Counted from the stretch's first letter, positions 1 through 12,085 are shown. The stretch is 64,000 bases of DNA from Blattamonas nauphoetae (GCA_033064195.1 JARBJD010000017.1:372001-436000), one strand, 5' to 3'. The notes: a model not told the origin generated them from the sequence alone. Numbers and translations are program-made.

Positions 1-1
1 T

Positions 2-3000
2 TACAATGGCGAAGTAAAGATTGGAGATCTGGGCCTGTCCACAAAACAGATGGAGAGCCGTGTAAAAAGTGTTATTGGGACACCAGAGTTCATGGCTCCT
101 GAATTGTATGATGAAAGCTACGACGAAAAGGTGGATATCTACGCTTTCGGGATGTGTGTCCTGGAAATGGTCACTGGGGACTACCCCTACTCTGAGTGCA
201 CGAATGCTGCCCAGGTGTACAAGAAAGTGTCCAACAAGCAGCCCCCAAAAGCTCTTGACCGAGTCCAAGATCCCACCACTCGCGATTTCATCAAACTTTG
301 CATCAATCCTGATCCGCACCGCAGACCGTCTGCTGACGAACTTCTCTCTCTTCCGTTCCTCCAAATTGCTGGAACAGACAAGGAGGACGATGAAGAGGGA
401 TCATTTACTCAGCCAATGGCTCGCACAACACCGTACCGCCCCGCTCAGAAGGGCACCCGATCCAAAATCACTTCACTTTCACAACCACATCCCACTGCCC
501 CCACTTTCAACCACCCAACGACTTCTCCACGCCACCACAGGCCATTTACAAACAAGTTTCCGAGCAACAGCGACGGAGAGAGCGAAGTGAGTGAGAGCGA
601 AGAGGCAGGAAAGGGCACCAACACCTCGACACTTCGTGACAGCCAAGACGACAACACAAACATTCACTCCAAACACCGAAACGACGGCATCACACCGACG
701 TCGTACGATTCCGAGTCGTACCCGGACTCCAACGAGGAGAGGGACACGGAAGAGGTGCTCGACCTGAACAGCGAGAACTTCACCGAGCAGTTGAAGGACA
801 TCCTTGCTGACAAGAACATCGACACCAACGACTTCGCCGTGTCGCTGTACAAGGCCATCACTCGCTACACGGAAACACACGATGGAGACGACAACGACGA
901 CGACAACGATGGGCAAGATGGGGGCGACGAGGACGAGAACATGAACGAAGGCAACCAGTACGACCACTCTCCGTCACGCTCGCAGAACGAGGACGATCTC
1001 AAAAGCTCCACCCCATCACTCGCTCTCCGACGAAACCGAGTCCTCAGTCCACGCGGCCACCACTCCTCCACACACAACCTGGAACTCCGCCACGGTCCTG
1101 TGCAAGCTGATCAAGACATTGTGGGAGCGATTGTCGAGCGCATGACCAAAGACGAGATGCAGATCATCAAAGAAACGCTGGACTCGATCGGGGCTCCGCA
1201 AATATCGTTGGATGGGCAATCCTACGAGGACACACACCTCGACGACAGGGACAACGAGTTTGATGTTGCTCAGTCGTACTCCAGCCACCACCGACAGCTC
1301 ATTCTCGCCCTGTCACTCACCCTCAATCTGAAGGGGGAACAGCAGCTGATCAATTTCCCGTTCAACTTGAGTGAGGACACTGCACTGAGTGTGGCACAAG
1401 AATTGGCCAGCGGCCTGAACATCACTGACCAGGACACAATCCAGGAAGTTGCCCGATTGATCGAAGTTGAGAAAGACCAGGCGATTGAAGAGGACAGAGA
1501 GAAGCGCCGACGAAGACTCGAACACCCAGAAAGTTCAAGCGACTCAGACGTGATTGCAGACGACGGAGAAGCTGACACCGAACGAGATGACGACGAGGAG
1601 CCTGACGATTCCCTCACCATCGGTCCCGTTCCGGATATTCGGAAGCTAACTGAGGAGCAGCAAAGGTTAGACGAAGCACGACGTCAAGAAGAGGCAGAAG
1701 CTGCTCAACGAGAAGAAGAGGAACGGAGGAGGATGCAGGAAGAAGAACGGAAAAGAGCAGAGGCAGAAAAACAGAGACTTGAAAAGGAGAGGCAGAGACA
1801 ACTGGAAGAGGAAAGGAGGATACAGGAGGAGGAACGAAAGAGACGAGAAGAAGAGGAACTTGCGAGGAGGCAAGAGGAGGAGAGACAGCGGTTGGAGGAA
1901 GAAAAGAGAAAGAAAGAAGCAGCTGAAAAAGCCCGACTTGAAGAAGAGAAAAAAGCTGCAGCTGAGAAAGCTAGAATTGAAGAAGAGAAGAAGGCTGCCG
2001 CTGAAAAAGCGAGGATTGAAGAAGAGAAGAAAGCTGCAGCTGAAAAAGCGAGAATTGAAGAAGAGAAGAAGGCTGCCGCTGAAAAAGCCCGACTTGAAGA
2101 AGAGAAGAAAGCCGAGCAAGAAAAGCAGGCTGCTTTATCCCTCTCGGGATCACTCAACTCATCTCCCTCATCCTCCCCTCCTCCCCCTTCCATGTATTCT
2201 GTTGGTCCTTCCCCTCAAACAACCCTCACACTTCACACATCATCCCTCAGCACACCCACAGTTCACCCCACAACATTCACAGCCAAGTCTGTCTCGGCAC
2301 AGCCAGCACCACCATCCCAGCCAGCTCGTGTCATCATCCCACCGCCCTTCTCGAAGGCCCCACTGTACCTCCTCTTCGGACAGACGAGCCAGCCAGCTGG
2401 CCAGTCAACGAGCACCACTGCACCACTCTCCACCCACCTCAACGCTCTGATGACATCGTGCTCAGCCGACGACCTTGTTGAGCTGACTAGCAAGACCTTT
2501 CACTTTCTTCAGAAACAATACGAAGAGGGTATTAAAGCGTTCTTCAACGCTCTTGAAAACATCGCCGACAACGGAGAGGAAGTGGAGCGACTGAACGAGG
2601 TTCGCGGAGACTCCCAGATTGAACTGCAGGGGCTCCTGAACAAGCAGGAAGAGCGAACGATCGAAGAGGTGATCAAAGTGTTCGAGAAGCGAAAGAGGAT
2701 ACCTCCAGCACCCGAAACCCTCCCGAAACCTGAACCCAAGGCCGACATGAAGGAAAAGAAGGATCTTGTTTGCTGTTCTGTCTTTTCATTTTTCTTTTTC
2801 CGAATCAGACCCCTCCTGGCGACCTTCAGACTATCGACTCCTCGCAGTATGTGGACTTCCTCATCAAAGCGCACATCAAAACTGCGAGTGATGAGTACAT
2901 CTCCAAACAGCGGGAGCTTGCCAGCCGCAAGTCTGTGAAGGCTCAGGCAGCCGCGAAGAAGGAGAAGACGGAAAAGAAGGAGGTTGAGGAGGAAAAGTCG

Positions 3001-3024
3001 CCGGGAAAGGTGTCAAAGACATAA
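2..3024 (+). CDS. WNK-type Ser/Thr protein kinase, C-terminal part (5' cut by window)
   Basis: Open from base 2 without a start, so the N-lobe lies outside the window. The first ~115 residues are the second half of a kinase domain: a DLG magnesium motif, SVIGTPEFMAPE activation segment, DIYAFGMCVLEM and YPYSEC, which are hallmarks of WNK (lysine-deficient) kinases. The WNK lysine itself is in the missing part. After the kinase come a Ser/Asp/Glu-rich stretch with a poly-Asp run, a long charged Glu/Arg/Lys coiled coil (about residues 540-700) containing a 39-base tandem repeat, a Ser/Pro-rich linker and a basic tail. One 41-base intron (2768-2808) joins to the last exon (2809-3024); reading through it would change frame. 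Visible length is 993 aa. WNKs regulate ion transport and volume through downstream kinases in animals; the role here is inferred from family only. It converges on eIF3h. Confidence 0.85.
1922..2116 (+). repeat. Five tandem 39-base coding repeats in the kinase coiled coil
   Basis: Five head-to-tail 39-base units each encode AEK-AR(L/I)-EEEKKA-A/E, 13 residues per unit. Units differ by silent and L/I changes, so the array is not brand new. The period fits a charged single alpha-helix or coiled coil. The opposite strand is open over the same span only because of base composition. Confidence 0.9.
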
Positions 3025-3148
3025 CCCAGGTTCTGTTTCTTCGAATCCCACTTCAGCTGTTATCTTCATTTGGTTTGTTTCAAGGCTCAGTCCTTGGCTT
3101 TGTCGACTCCGATGGTATTCAATGCCTTTGTGAAGTGGAAACGAAGAA

Positions 3149-4456
3149 TCAATCGTCAAGAATGATGGGGGCTGTGAGCCCGAACTCCTCTCCCTCCACC
3201 AGTGCCTCTGGGTCCTCGTCGGGTGGATTGTCGTTCGTTTTAACGATCAGATTCACCAGCTCCTCGGGAACATCGTCGTCTTCGTCCTTGTCGTCGTCGA
3301 TTTTGGCATCCTCTTCCTCTTCTAATTTCTCGTCTGACATTTTGTCCTTTCTTCCTCGAAGTGCCTTCAGTTTGTCAATGTTGGCCCAGAGAATCCTTTG
3401 CACGAGACCTCCGATCTGCTCGATTTGGTTCGTCAACAGGATGGTCTTGAAGCACGATGGCTCAGCTGGCATTTTTGTGATTTCGTTTCTCTCGTCCCTC
3501 TTTCCATCTCGCGTGTTCTGCAAATACTGCTCGTGTCGATGCAACAAGCGATAGTAGTTCTGCATTTTCACTTGTTCGTTGGCGAGGTCGTCTGTGATTT
3601 GAGTGAGGACACCCATTCCGCGTTCGATGTCAGCCTGGCCGTCGATGTCGAGGCATTCGTATTGGACAGAGAGGAGGTCTGTTGGCGCTGGGAGAGTGGG
3701 TTCCTCGTAATGAGATTTGAATGTGAGTGAAATTTCCAGCTTGGAAAGGTATGCCTGTGTCAATGGCAGGTTCATGATGTGAATCGGGATTTCCTCGAAG
3801 ATTTGCCCTGAAAATTTGGTTTTAGAAATTCTAAACAAATGAAAATATAAGGAGAATACCCATCCAGAGCAGAGTTATATGAAATAATCGATTCAATGAA
3901 GGGCTGACTGAGGCGAACTGCTGTAAGTGACAAAATACCCTGAAGAAATCAATATATCGATCGTAGAAACAGAATAGAGTCAGAAAAAGGAAAATGAATC
4001 CAAAAATGCGCATACACGAGATGCTGGAACTGGATCATAGAGGAGAACGATGAATTGTTTTAGTTCTTTCTGGTATCCAAGGATTGGTTCAAGTGTCTTT
4101 TCTGTGATATAATTTCGATCACGACACGATACATAGAGTCCGACAGCTTCATAGTCACGATTTGTTCCCCTCAAATTGCGAAAACAGGTCTTCTGGAACT
4201 CGAGGTTTGCTCGTTCATCATCGAGGAATACATCGTTTGGAAAGCATTCAGTGGTCTCAATACGACCGTTATAGAAAACTCCTGTCAATATACCGGTGGC
4301 AGTTTGCGGATGGCGACGCAGAGAATGTTGAATCATCTTTAAGATGACACATCCATCGATTGACAATTTTTCGACACTTGAATTATCGTAATCTTTGTGG
4401 ATGGTCTTTCGATCTTCGTCTGTCAGAGAGACAGGCTGTTCTCCCAAGCTCGCCAT
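3149..4456 (-). CDS. EIF3H: Translation initiation factor 3 subunit h
   Basis: 400 aa, three exons, introns 3940-4015 (76) and 3831-3859 (29). The N-terminal ~150 residues are an MPN domain without the JAMM metal ligands (LSIDGCVILKMIQHSLRR, VLLYDPV), as is usual for eIF3h. Then come FEEIPIHI and the helical C-terminal half with FKTILLTNQIEQI and ILWANIDKLKAL, both typical of eIF3h, and an acidic tail. eIF3h is a scaffold subunit of the eIF3 complex that loads mRNA onto the 40S ribosome. The start is set at MASLGEQ; upstream in-frame codons look like leader. For the second intron the nearer AG must be used (29 bases), because the next one breaks the frame. It is divergent from Rab21 across 217 bases. 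Confidence 0.92.
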
Positions 4457-4673
4457 TTTGGAGTGAGTTTGGAGAGGATTGAATAAAATGTGTGGGGAAG
4501 TTGATCTAATCACCGACTCATCTCAAGAACTCTCACCACCCAATTGAGTGAGAAAGCTCACAAAATTGCTGGATAACTCTGAGAAAGTCGATTCTCGAGT
4601 CAATTGAGGTGTGTTCCTCAACTTCCCATAACTGGTTTGAATCCCAATCTTCATACGACCGTTTCTCTAATTC

Positions 4674-5634
4674 ATGAGCTATCGAGTCGTCTTTCTTGGT
4701 GAAGGTATACTATTCAATGACTCCCTCTGTCCAACCTGTTCTTTCGCCTTTTTACACTTCTCTCGATGGAAGCTCGCAAACGACTCTTTTTTCCTCGATT
4801 TCTTCATTGATCATCATCTATTTGCCTCTTTCCTTTCCACATCAAGGTCGTGTCGGTAAAACATCAATCATCACACGTTACATTGACGGGAAGTTCTCCG
4901 AAACCCAAGCTTCAACTGTCCAAGCTCAGAACTTCCCAAAAAGTGTAAAGGTGGAGGATGAAATGGTTCCACTCGATATTTGGGTATGACACCGTTTTTT
5001 CTGTTTATTCTAAACTTCCTACAGGATACAGCCGGGCAGGAAAGGTTTTCTTTCGTTCGCTCTTATCCTCCCACAATTCAATTCGTCATTCTCTCAGGTT
5101 TCAAGCACTCGGCCCTATTTATTATCGTGAATCTAAGGGTATGGTTCCTTCTTCTTTCACGGATATCCAAACCAGGCGCTATTCTTGTTTATGACATCAC
5201 TGACATCGATTCCTTTGTGAAGGTCCAGAAATGGGTCAAAGAACTCCATAAAATGGTGGGCACAAATATTGCAATTGCCATTTGTGGAAACAAGATTGAC
5301 AAAGAACGTGAGCGAGTGGTTAAACAATCAGAAGCAGAAACGTATCTCCTCCTCTCTCTTCATTCCCCAAGGTACGCCCAAACGGTCGGTGCCCGTCACT
5401 TCAATACATCGGCTAAAAGTGGCAAAGGTGTCAACGAAGCTTTCCAATACATTGCTCGAGGTACAATCCATTCACACGCATTTCTTCATCTCTCTTCCTT
5501 CATCCACTCTCCTAGAAATCATGATTCGATTTGGCAAAGTTCGCTCTGGGCAACAGCAAGGCAAAGGTGGAGGAGGTGTCCAGCTTAAGCCGTCCGATGA
5601 AAACCCAGAGAAAGAGAAAAACTGCGCATGTTGA
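4674..5634 (+). CDS. RAB21: Rab21-type small GTPase
   Basis: Seven exons give a 200-aa Rab; introns are 4705-4846, 4984-5024, 5045-5097, 5139-5175, 5342-5371 and 5461-5515. Splicing restores the P-loop GEGRVGKTS, WDTAGQERFQALGPIYYR, GAILVYDITD, GNKID and TSAKSGKG, all matching Rab21 rather than Rab5 or Rab7. The 30-base intron inside the AETYAQTVGA segment has no stop and is a multiple of three, so only family comparison shows it is removed; retention would add ten residues. The C-terminus ends Cys-Ala-Cys after a Gly/Lys/Glu tail, a geranylgeranylation site. Rab21 acts in early endosome traffic and cargo recycling in animals. Confidence 0.93.
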
Positions 5635-5901
5635 GCTCACTTCATTCTTTCGTTCACCTCACTTTTTTTGATGGAAACTGTCATCTAGAACACTTTTTTC
5701 TCAACACTATCTTCTGTTGTCAAAATTCGATAACCCCAAAATCGTCGATTCAATCGAATCAGGGTATGACGTGCATTGCGGAGAAATGGGGAAAAGAATA
5801 GAATCCTGTGACAAGCTTTTTGATTGGTCAATTGTATCTCGAACGATCTGGCCCGTATTAATATTTTTTTTTACACTGACCACCTGCCAACATCATATCG
5901 A

Positions 5902-8192
5902 ATGAATTCAGACAATCGCCATCAAGGTAGAATGCTCCACTATGACAATGATCAGGCTCTTGAAGCCAATCCTAGCTCAAAGCCTAAACAGAACATTTCA
6001 CTCCGTACTGTTCGACGAAGCGATATTCCGAGCACAAATACAAATTCCAACCAACCCACAAATCAAAAAAAATCACTTGATGAGGAGTCATTACGCGTTT
6101 CCTCTTTTTTTTGTTTTTCACTGAGTTCACATTGATCAACAGACTCTAACAAAGAACGTGCAAGAGGCGTTACAAGGGATTCTACTCACAGATCCTTCAA
6201 AACAGATTTTAGCTCTCCAATATCTTGCTACACTATCCTGTCTGGACTTCTATTCCTGTTTTACATCGATCAGATAGTCCAAACTTTGCTGAATGTTTCA
6301 TGATACAAAATGGAGTTGAAGTATTGTGTGCACTCATTCCCAGCACGTCCAATCATGTCTATCTGGTATGATCTTTTTTCCGTCATCTTGCTCCAAGAAA
6401 CTCATCCTCCATATTATGACAAACTTCAGTCTGCTATGACCTTCACTCACCTTCTATTCAGCAATAAAACATAAAAGTTTATGTAATATGGTAGCAAATT
6501 CTCCATTTAGTATAAAATTCATTGAATGGGTGCAGATGAAGGACGAAGGGATTGCCACTCATGTATCTCCTCTTTTTTCCTGACCTTCAATAGACGACTC
6601 ATATTCTCTCAAACATTGTGACATTGAGCCCGACTGCATCTCTATATCTCGCTTCTCTTGGTCTTGCTCCGATAATCGTCACATTTCTTGACAAGTCCAA
6701 AAGCGAAGCAAAACTCGTTACAGAGGATGATCCACCACGGTTGCTTGCTAAAGTCAATCCAGACGAAATAAATATTCGTTGCTGGCTCAGAATCCTCGAG
6801 AACACGGTGGAGGACCGGATTGATGATCTCACCGTCGTTTATCTCATCGACCTTATCTCGTTCTTCTTCCTCTCCCCATCCACCGAGACAATCACTACAG
6901 CTGTTCATGCTCTCCGCACCATGCTCGAGAAGAACGACGACGCTGTCGCCCTCTTCTTCCAGTCTGAACTGCCGTACTTTCCCGGAGAGCCTCCAAAACC
7001 CGCCCCCACCCATTTCATCGTCATCACCTTCACAGCCCTCAACATTGTCTCTCTCTACGACAGTCTGAAGGCTATCTTCGCTGTCGTTGCAATCTCCCAG
7101 CGCAGACGCATTTGGAGCAGAGACCATCCCCACGACACCACCCTCGCCCGCCTCCCCACAGGCACGAACCTCGCTCTCACCAAACACGAGCAGACAGTCT
7201 TCGACGACAGCCTCAAGCAAGCCACGTCATCCAGCGACGTCCTCTACGCCTTGCTCTCTCTGATCGGGTATCTCCTCTCGAGCAGCGACGACTACATCGA
7301 CATCTTGTGCAGCCAGAGCCTTCTGACGCTTCTCGGGGATACCCTCAACCTCGCCAATGACTACCTCACCCGGTTGAAGAACGGGCAACTGATCGACGAG
7401 CCTGCTCTCGAAGATCTCTTCGCAGGGAAGAAGGCGGAAGGAAAGAACGCTGGCCTCGCCGCTGTTGTTGTTGTCATCCCGCCGTCTCTCCCGTACTTTA
7501 TCCCGACACCAGAACAACTGGAACAGGACAGAGTCTGGTGTACCAACACTAACAACACAGTGTTCGGCGTCAACCTCTCCTCAGTTGTGCTGGACAATGT
7601 CAGTTCTCCCCTGCACGAGGCTATCTTCGCCGTCTCCAACATCTCCGCCAGCGACGACCCGCGTCACACTAATCTCGTTCTCAACAACATCATCGCCGTC
7701 AAGTCGGGAGGCCCCTCGTTGTTCTTCAACGTCCTGCTGTCTCTCTACAACAACAGCGACAGCTCTTCGCAGCATGAGATTGTCTACACCATCCGCAACT
7801 TGTCCTGTGGAACCAAAGAGCAAGTCACCCTCCTTCTCTCCTCTGATCTCGTCTCCAACATTCTCCAAAGCGTCTTCACTATCAACCACTCTCCCTCCCT
7901 CGATGATATTCCTCTCTACGAAACCATCAATGCTCTTTTTGATACGTTCCTCAGACAACCTCCTCCTCGCACATCTGACCAGTTCCTGACATTGTTTGAA
8001 ATCTCGATGATCGCCTTTGTCCTCACTCTGGATGAGATGGGGATGGACTATCACACTGCTCTCGCTGAACAGTACGGTGATCCAGAATTGAAACGACAGG
8101 CAACACTAGCGCTATTGTCATTCCGAAAGGTGTTGAAACGACTCCCCATAGATGAGAAGAGGAAAAAAATGATGATAGAACGATTATCATAG
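5902..8192 (+). CDS. Importin-alpha-like armadillo-repeat protein
   Basis: Four exons (introns 6097-6142, 6240-6273, 6366-6593) encode 660 aa. Joining across the 228-base intron gives one 39-residue ARM repeat of normal length. Later repeats carry importin-alpha-like signatures: LHEAIFAVSNISA and EIVYTIRNLSCGTKEQV, which correspond to the CWTISNITAG and AWAISNATSGG positions. Several repeats have long loops, and the middle of the protein is only weakly ARM-like. The N-terminal ~65 residues occupy the place of the importin-beta-binding domain, but the basic clusters are thin (one LRTVRR). Importin alpha bridges nuclear-localisation signals to importin beta, and an importin-beta gene lies at the other end of this window. 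It could instead be another ARM adaptor. Confidence 0.7.
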
Positions 8193-8318
8193 TTAATTGG
8201 GTACTCATTATAACAGTGGAAACTCGATCTGAACTCGTTCTATTTTCACACATCCAGACTCCTTATTTTCTGGGTCGATCGTTGTCAATTCAAAGGTTGT
8301 CTGTATGCGAGAAAAATA

Positions 8319-9792
8319 ATGGAACAACCTCGTTATTGTGTGGTGTTTGACATATTTTGATAGTTATCTCTCATTTTGTTCAGGTGTCGTGAATCTGTTT
8401 CAAAATATACCTGTCCGAAGTGCCTAGTCGACTACTGTTCCTTAAAATGTTATAAAGTTTGTCACTTAAGTGCCTGACACCTATTACGTTCTACCATGTT
8501 CTATTAGACACACAATACAAACTGCACCAACAAGTTCTATGATGACCAATTTTCTCAGCTTCTCAGAACGCAAAAAGTAAGTGAAGAAGACAAAAATGAA
8601 ACCATGAGGTATCTTGTATCGATTTTTATCACCTCTCCTCTTCTACAAGAATCCTTCGTCGGTTTGAAGAGAGTGAAGATTCCCAGTTTGATTTCTCTCG
8701 AGATTCGCATTGTATGCGTGTTCTTAATGCATTATTTCCTCAATATCGTAGCGGATAAACCAATACAAGAATTACTACGAGATCCCTCAATTGTATCTTC
8801 TTTTTGTACATAATTCTCCAAGATCCAATCTTTCGAAGCAGCTCTTCGAGAAGGCCGAATCTCAACCCCTATAAAGGAATACCATCCTTTTTGGATGACA
8901 GTTGTGTGTATTTGCATCTCATTTACCGTCTTAGACTCCCTTGATCATCGAATCTGAACCCCATCAACTGTCTCACTCCACTGAAATGATGCAAATCTCT
9001 CCCCATCCTCTCCTCTACACTCACGCCACAGATCTCCTCTTCTGCTATTGCTATCTTTCCCGACTCTACAACGGACAACTCTTCTCTGAAGGTTCTTCCA
9101 ACGAAGATACAACAGACGGAAGTGACGACGACTCAGATTCAGAAAAACACGACGATTCCACCGAGGAAGACACACTCTCTGCTGCCGACGATAATGACAT
9201 GATCCGCGATGCCGTCCCGATCCTTCTGCGTTTGTCGACAGTCCTCAACCCTCTCCCAACCCAAGCACCACCCTCCCCCGACCAAGCCGTCTCCATCCCC
9301 CCTCCCTCGACTGTCAGGGAGGCCCTCACTCTGGCCATGCAGCACGCACATGCAGACAGCACGCGAAGAAGCGTTCTTATCCCGCCCTCGTCCCCGCTGG
9401 CCACTCAGATTCCGCCGCACCATCCGCTCAACACCACTCAGTTCAATCTCCTCTGCTGTTCTGACCTGGTGGGTCTTGTCTCGTCCCCTTTCTTCATCGT
9501 CACATCTCTTCTCCATCTCCAACAGTTCCTTGCGACTGCTGTTCAGATCCAGGAGAGCTCAGTGAATCCAGCAGAAACACCAGATGAACACAAACGGTCA
9601 TCGAAGTTCAAACAAAAATTGGTGGCTATGGAGAAGAAATTGACATTCTTTGTTGTGTGGGCACAGACAAGATTGATTGGAGAAGGAAGAACGAGAAAAG
9701 AGATGAACAGAGGAACTGATCTCTTTCTAACTCTTCAGCGTGAGATCCGAGATGAAGTTGATGGATTCTTAGCCACAAAAGCGCCAGATTGA
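8319..9792 (+). CDS. ZNHIT2: HIT-type zinc-finger protein, ZNHIT2-like
   Basis: Seven exons, six introns of 30-51 bases (8345-8383, 8457-8507, 8609-8649, 8712-8751, 8793-8822, 8901-8934), 412 aa. Splicing assembles a complete zf-HIT at the N-terminus: CVVC, CPKC, CSLKCYK and THNTNC supply the Cys and His ligands; no single exon contains them all. FEAALREGRI with HPFW, and YLSRLYNGQLF in the last exon, match the ZNHIT2 C-terminal domain. An acidic insert (about residues 180-200) is a local addition. In animals ZNHIT2 works with the R2TP chaperone in assembling U5 snRNP and other complexes. The start is the only ATG that gives the first zinc ligand pair. Confidence 0.85.
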
Positions 9793-9903
9793 ATGAGTGA
9801 CTTTGAATATTTTTGCTTCTTCTGATGGATTTTGTTCGTAAATTGATTCATTGGTTCCACTTCGCGAATCTCATCGGATCATCCCCATTTTGACGGATAT
9901 ATC

Positions 9904-10346
9904 ATGAATCAACACGACTCTGATTCGGATTCGTACTTTGCATCACCGTTAAACTTGCGTCTTGATCTAATTGAAGATTTAGGATCGGAGATGAATAGAC
10001 TCATCCGTTTTTTGAAGAAGGTTCAAGAAAGTCAACAATTTCTTGCAGAATGGTCTGGTCTCCTTTTTAATCCTCTTTTTCACTTAAAGCTTTGATTTGC
10101 AGATCATTTTCTCTGTGTTATTGACTGAAATATTCTATTCTTTTCAAAATCAATCAACTTTTCTCATCATGATTTCTCCGAATTTTTCTTAGTGATCAAA
10201 ATGATATTGACATTATCGATGCTATCGAAGAGAATAAGATTGCCATAATCAATTTAACTGCAAAAATAACACTCCTTCGACAGGAAATGCAAAGAAGAGA
10301 AACCTCGAAACTAGAATCTGAATTGTCAGAAACAACGATAATTTAA
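9904..10346 (+). CDS. Small coiled-coil protein, unidentified
   Basis: Two exons (9904-10052, 10193-10346) around a 140-base intron encode 100 aa. The sequence is acidic at the start, then amphipathic helices (LRLDLIEDLGSEMNRLIRFL and KIAIINLTAKITLLRQEM) that would form a coiled coil. I do not recognise the family; small subunits of tethering, Mediator or BLOC-type complexes look like this. The splice choice keeps a single frame, but the 3' site is not confirmed by homology. The frame stays open for about 66 codons after the TAA stop, so the 3' end may be mis-modelled. Confidence 0.5.
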
Positions 10347-10707
10347 TCGCTTTCACGACTTATCAATCAGTCTCTGAATCATTTTCAAGGATGTTTCACA
10401 CAGCTACTCACATTACCAAGAAAGGACAGATCGTCATTCACCACATCAAGACCACACCAGCAGAGCTTCAACCTGACAAGTCCTTCCATCAAACATTTTG
10501 AATTTATTCGAGCGATTCTTGTGGCATCTAACTTTAACACTTCAACTTGATGAAAATCCAAAATTCCAGAAAAAAACAACCAAAAAGAACAATACAAACA
10601 TGGCTTCTTTATGTAGCGGTGAAAAAGCAAGAATTGAACACAAAATGAGAAGAAACAATGAAGAATAAAGACGGTACTTTCAAATGAGAGAACTGAAGAG
10701 GGGAAGC
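10347..10707. other. 361-base gap; possible extra exon
   Basis: Between the small coiled-coil gene and the CBM48 gene, which are convergent. The plus strand is open from 10347 to about 10550 in the frame of the upstream gene after its TAA. The minus strand has an 81-codon open frame (10385-10630). Neither has a recognisable domain. Confidence 0.3.
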
Positions 10708-12085
10708 TTATTGAACGGAAGGAAAAGATGATGCGAGTTTCATTTTGGAAAGCGTTGAAAACAGAAGCTTGGAACGTTTTTGTTTACTTGAGGAGACTGG
10801 AGGAGGAAGGGGGGAGATAAAATGTACTGATGACATCTTCCCCCGATGGTGGTGAGTGAATACTGTTTCAATCACCCGCTCCTCATCGATAATAGCATCT
10901 CCATGGGAGGTATTCCAACGAATTTCCCGTTGTTCTGCAGTTATATCGAGCCAATCGCCGACAAAAAGATGGTCAACACAGACGACATCCAGTTGGGTAT
11001 CTTCCTGATCAGAATACTGCTGTAGACTTGTTGAAATATCTAACATGGTTTGAAGATCGTTTTGTTGCATCATTTTTGCTTGACTCGTGTACGAAAGGGT
11101 TCGTGGTACTGATGTTGTTTTTCCGCTTTGAACTTCGTATTGAACATTCTGGCGCCAGTCATAGTCGAAACGATACATGGTACGTTTGAGTACTGATGTT
11201 GAAGCATCCCAATTACCTCCGAATTGGAGTGGAAGTCGCTCGATGGTGTCCTTTGCGTCTTCTAATTGACGGCGAGTTGGAATCGATTGGCCATAACCAA
11301 AATTCGAAATAGTTTTATGTGTGGGAGACGGTTTGAAATCCATTTTTCTGTGGTAATTCTTCCAAAGACCTCGTCGTTTTGGTGGTGGAGGAGACGAAGG
11401 TTCAGAAACCCGTAAATGGGAATCATACGAGAAATCTGGATCTTCAATGTATATTGTATTGAAGAGTTTACCGGCAGAGTCTCTATGGACTGTTTGAGCA
11501 TGGTCAACACAACGATTCCCATCAACAACGAAGAAATAGGTGAGCGTTCCCACAGGTACTTGAGCTGTGACAGACCAATGACCTGTGGGAGACAAGGAAG
11601 AACTTGGGGAAGTAGATAATGGGGAAGATGGTCGGGAAGACTGGCTGAGTGAGAGAGGTTCAGTCCAATTGTTGAATGAACCCTGAACAGAAACCATTTC
11701 TGAAGCGCAATACGGCCAATAGAAAATATAATCAACATAATGAGATGTTTGAAGTACATCGATGTTGATGGAGAGTGCAGGTTTGACGAGATCATTTTCA
11801 TTTGGTTTTGATGAATCATGAACTGCTTCCATCTCCAATGAAGGAAAAGAATTTGGAATAATCTCGGAAGTCACAGTCGGATTTGGTATATATGTACAAG
11901 AGGATACAGTGCTTTCTCTGACATCCGTGAGGTACGATTGTGAAATGAGGTCTGGTTCATGTTTATACTTTTCGGACTCAACTTCTGGAACTATGGAAAA
12001 TTATGGAGAAAATAGAAAAGATACATAAAGACAGGTCGGAACCGGGGGCCGAGAAGTCGTTCGGGGATCCAAAGCAACTTCCCAT
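10708..12085 (-). CDS. CBM48 glycogen-binding (AMPK-beta-type) protein
   Basis: Two exons (10708-11990, 12025-12085; intron 34 bases), 447 aa. Residues ~95-190 form an AMPK-beta-type carbohydrate-binding module: YWPYCASEMVSVQGSFNNW, GHWSVTAQVPVGTLTYFFV and LFNTIYI, with a Ser-rich insertion between strands. The beta-subunit C-terminal domain that holds AMPK alpha and gamma is not visible; instead there is a ~250-residue region of unknown fold and a basic end. I chose the ATG giving MGSCFGS, because Gly2 plus Cys4 would allow myristoylation and palmitoylation as in AMPK beta; an ATG seven codons upstream (12106) is possible. The role is probably glycogen or starch sensing or targeting (inference). 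Confidence 0.75.

Noticed and set aside
1667-2193. Long minus-strand open frames opposite the WNK coiled coil
   Set aside because: They follow from the 39-base repeat and Glu/Lys codon bias of the plus strand; Ser/Phe/Leu-rich products with no domain.
5342-5371. Treating the 30-base in-frame segment of Rab21 as coding
   Set aside because: It splits a conserved helix; GTATCT..AAG ends and family alignment favour splicing.
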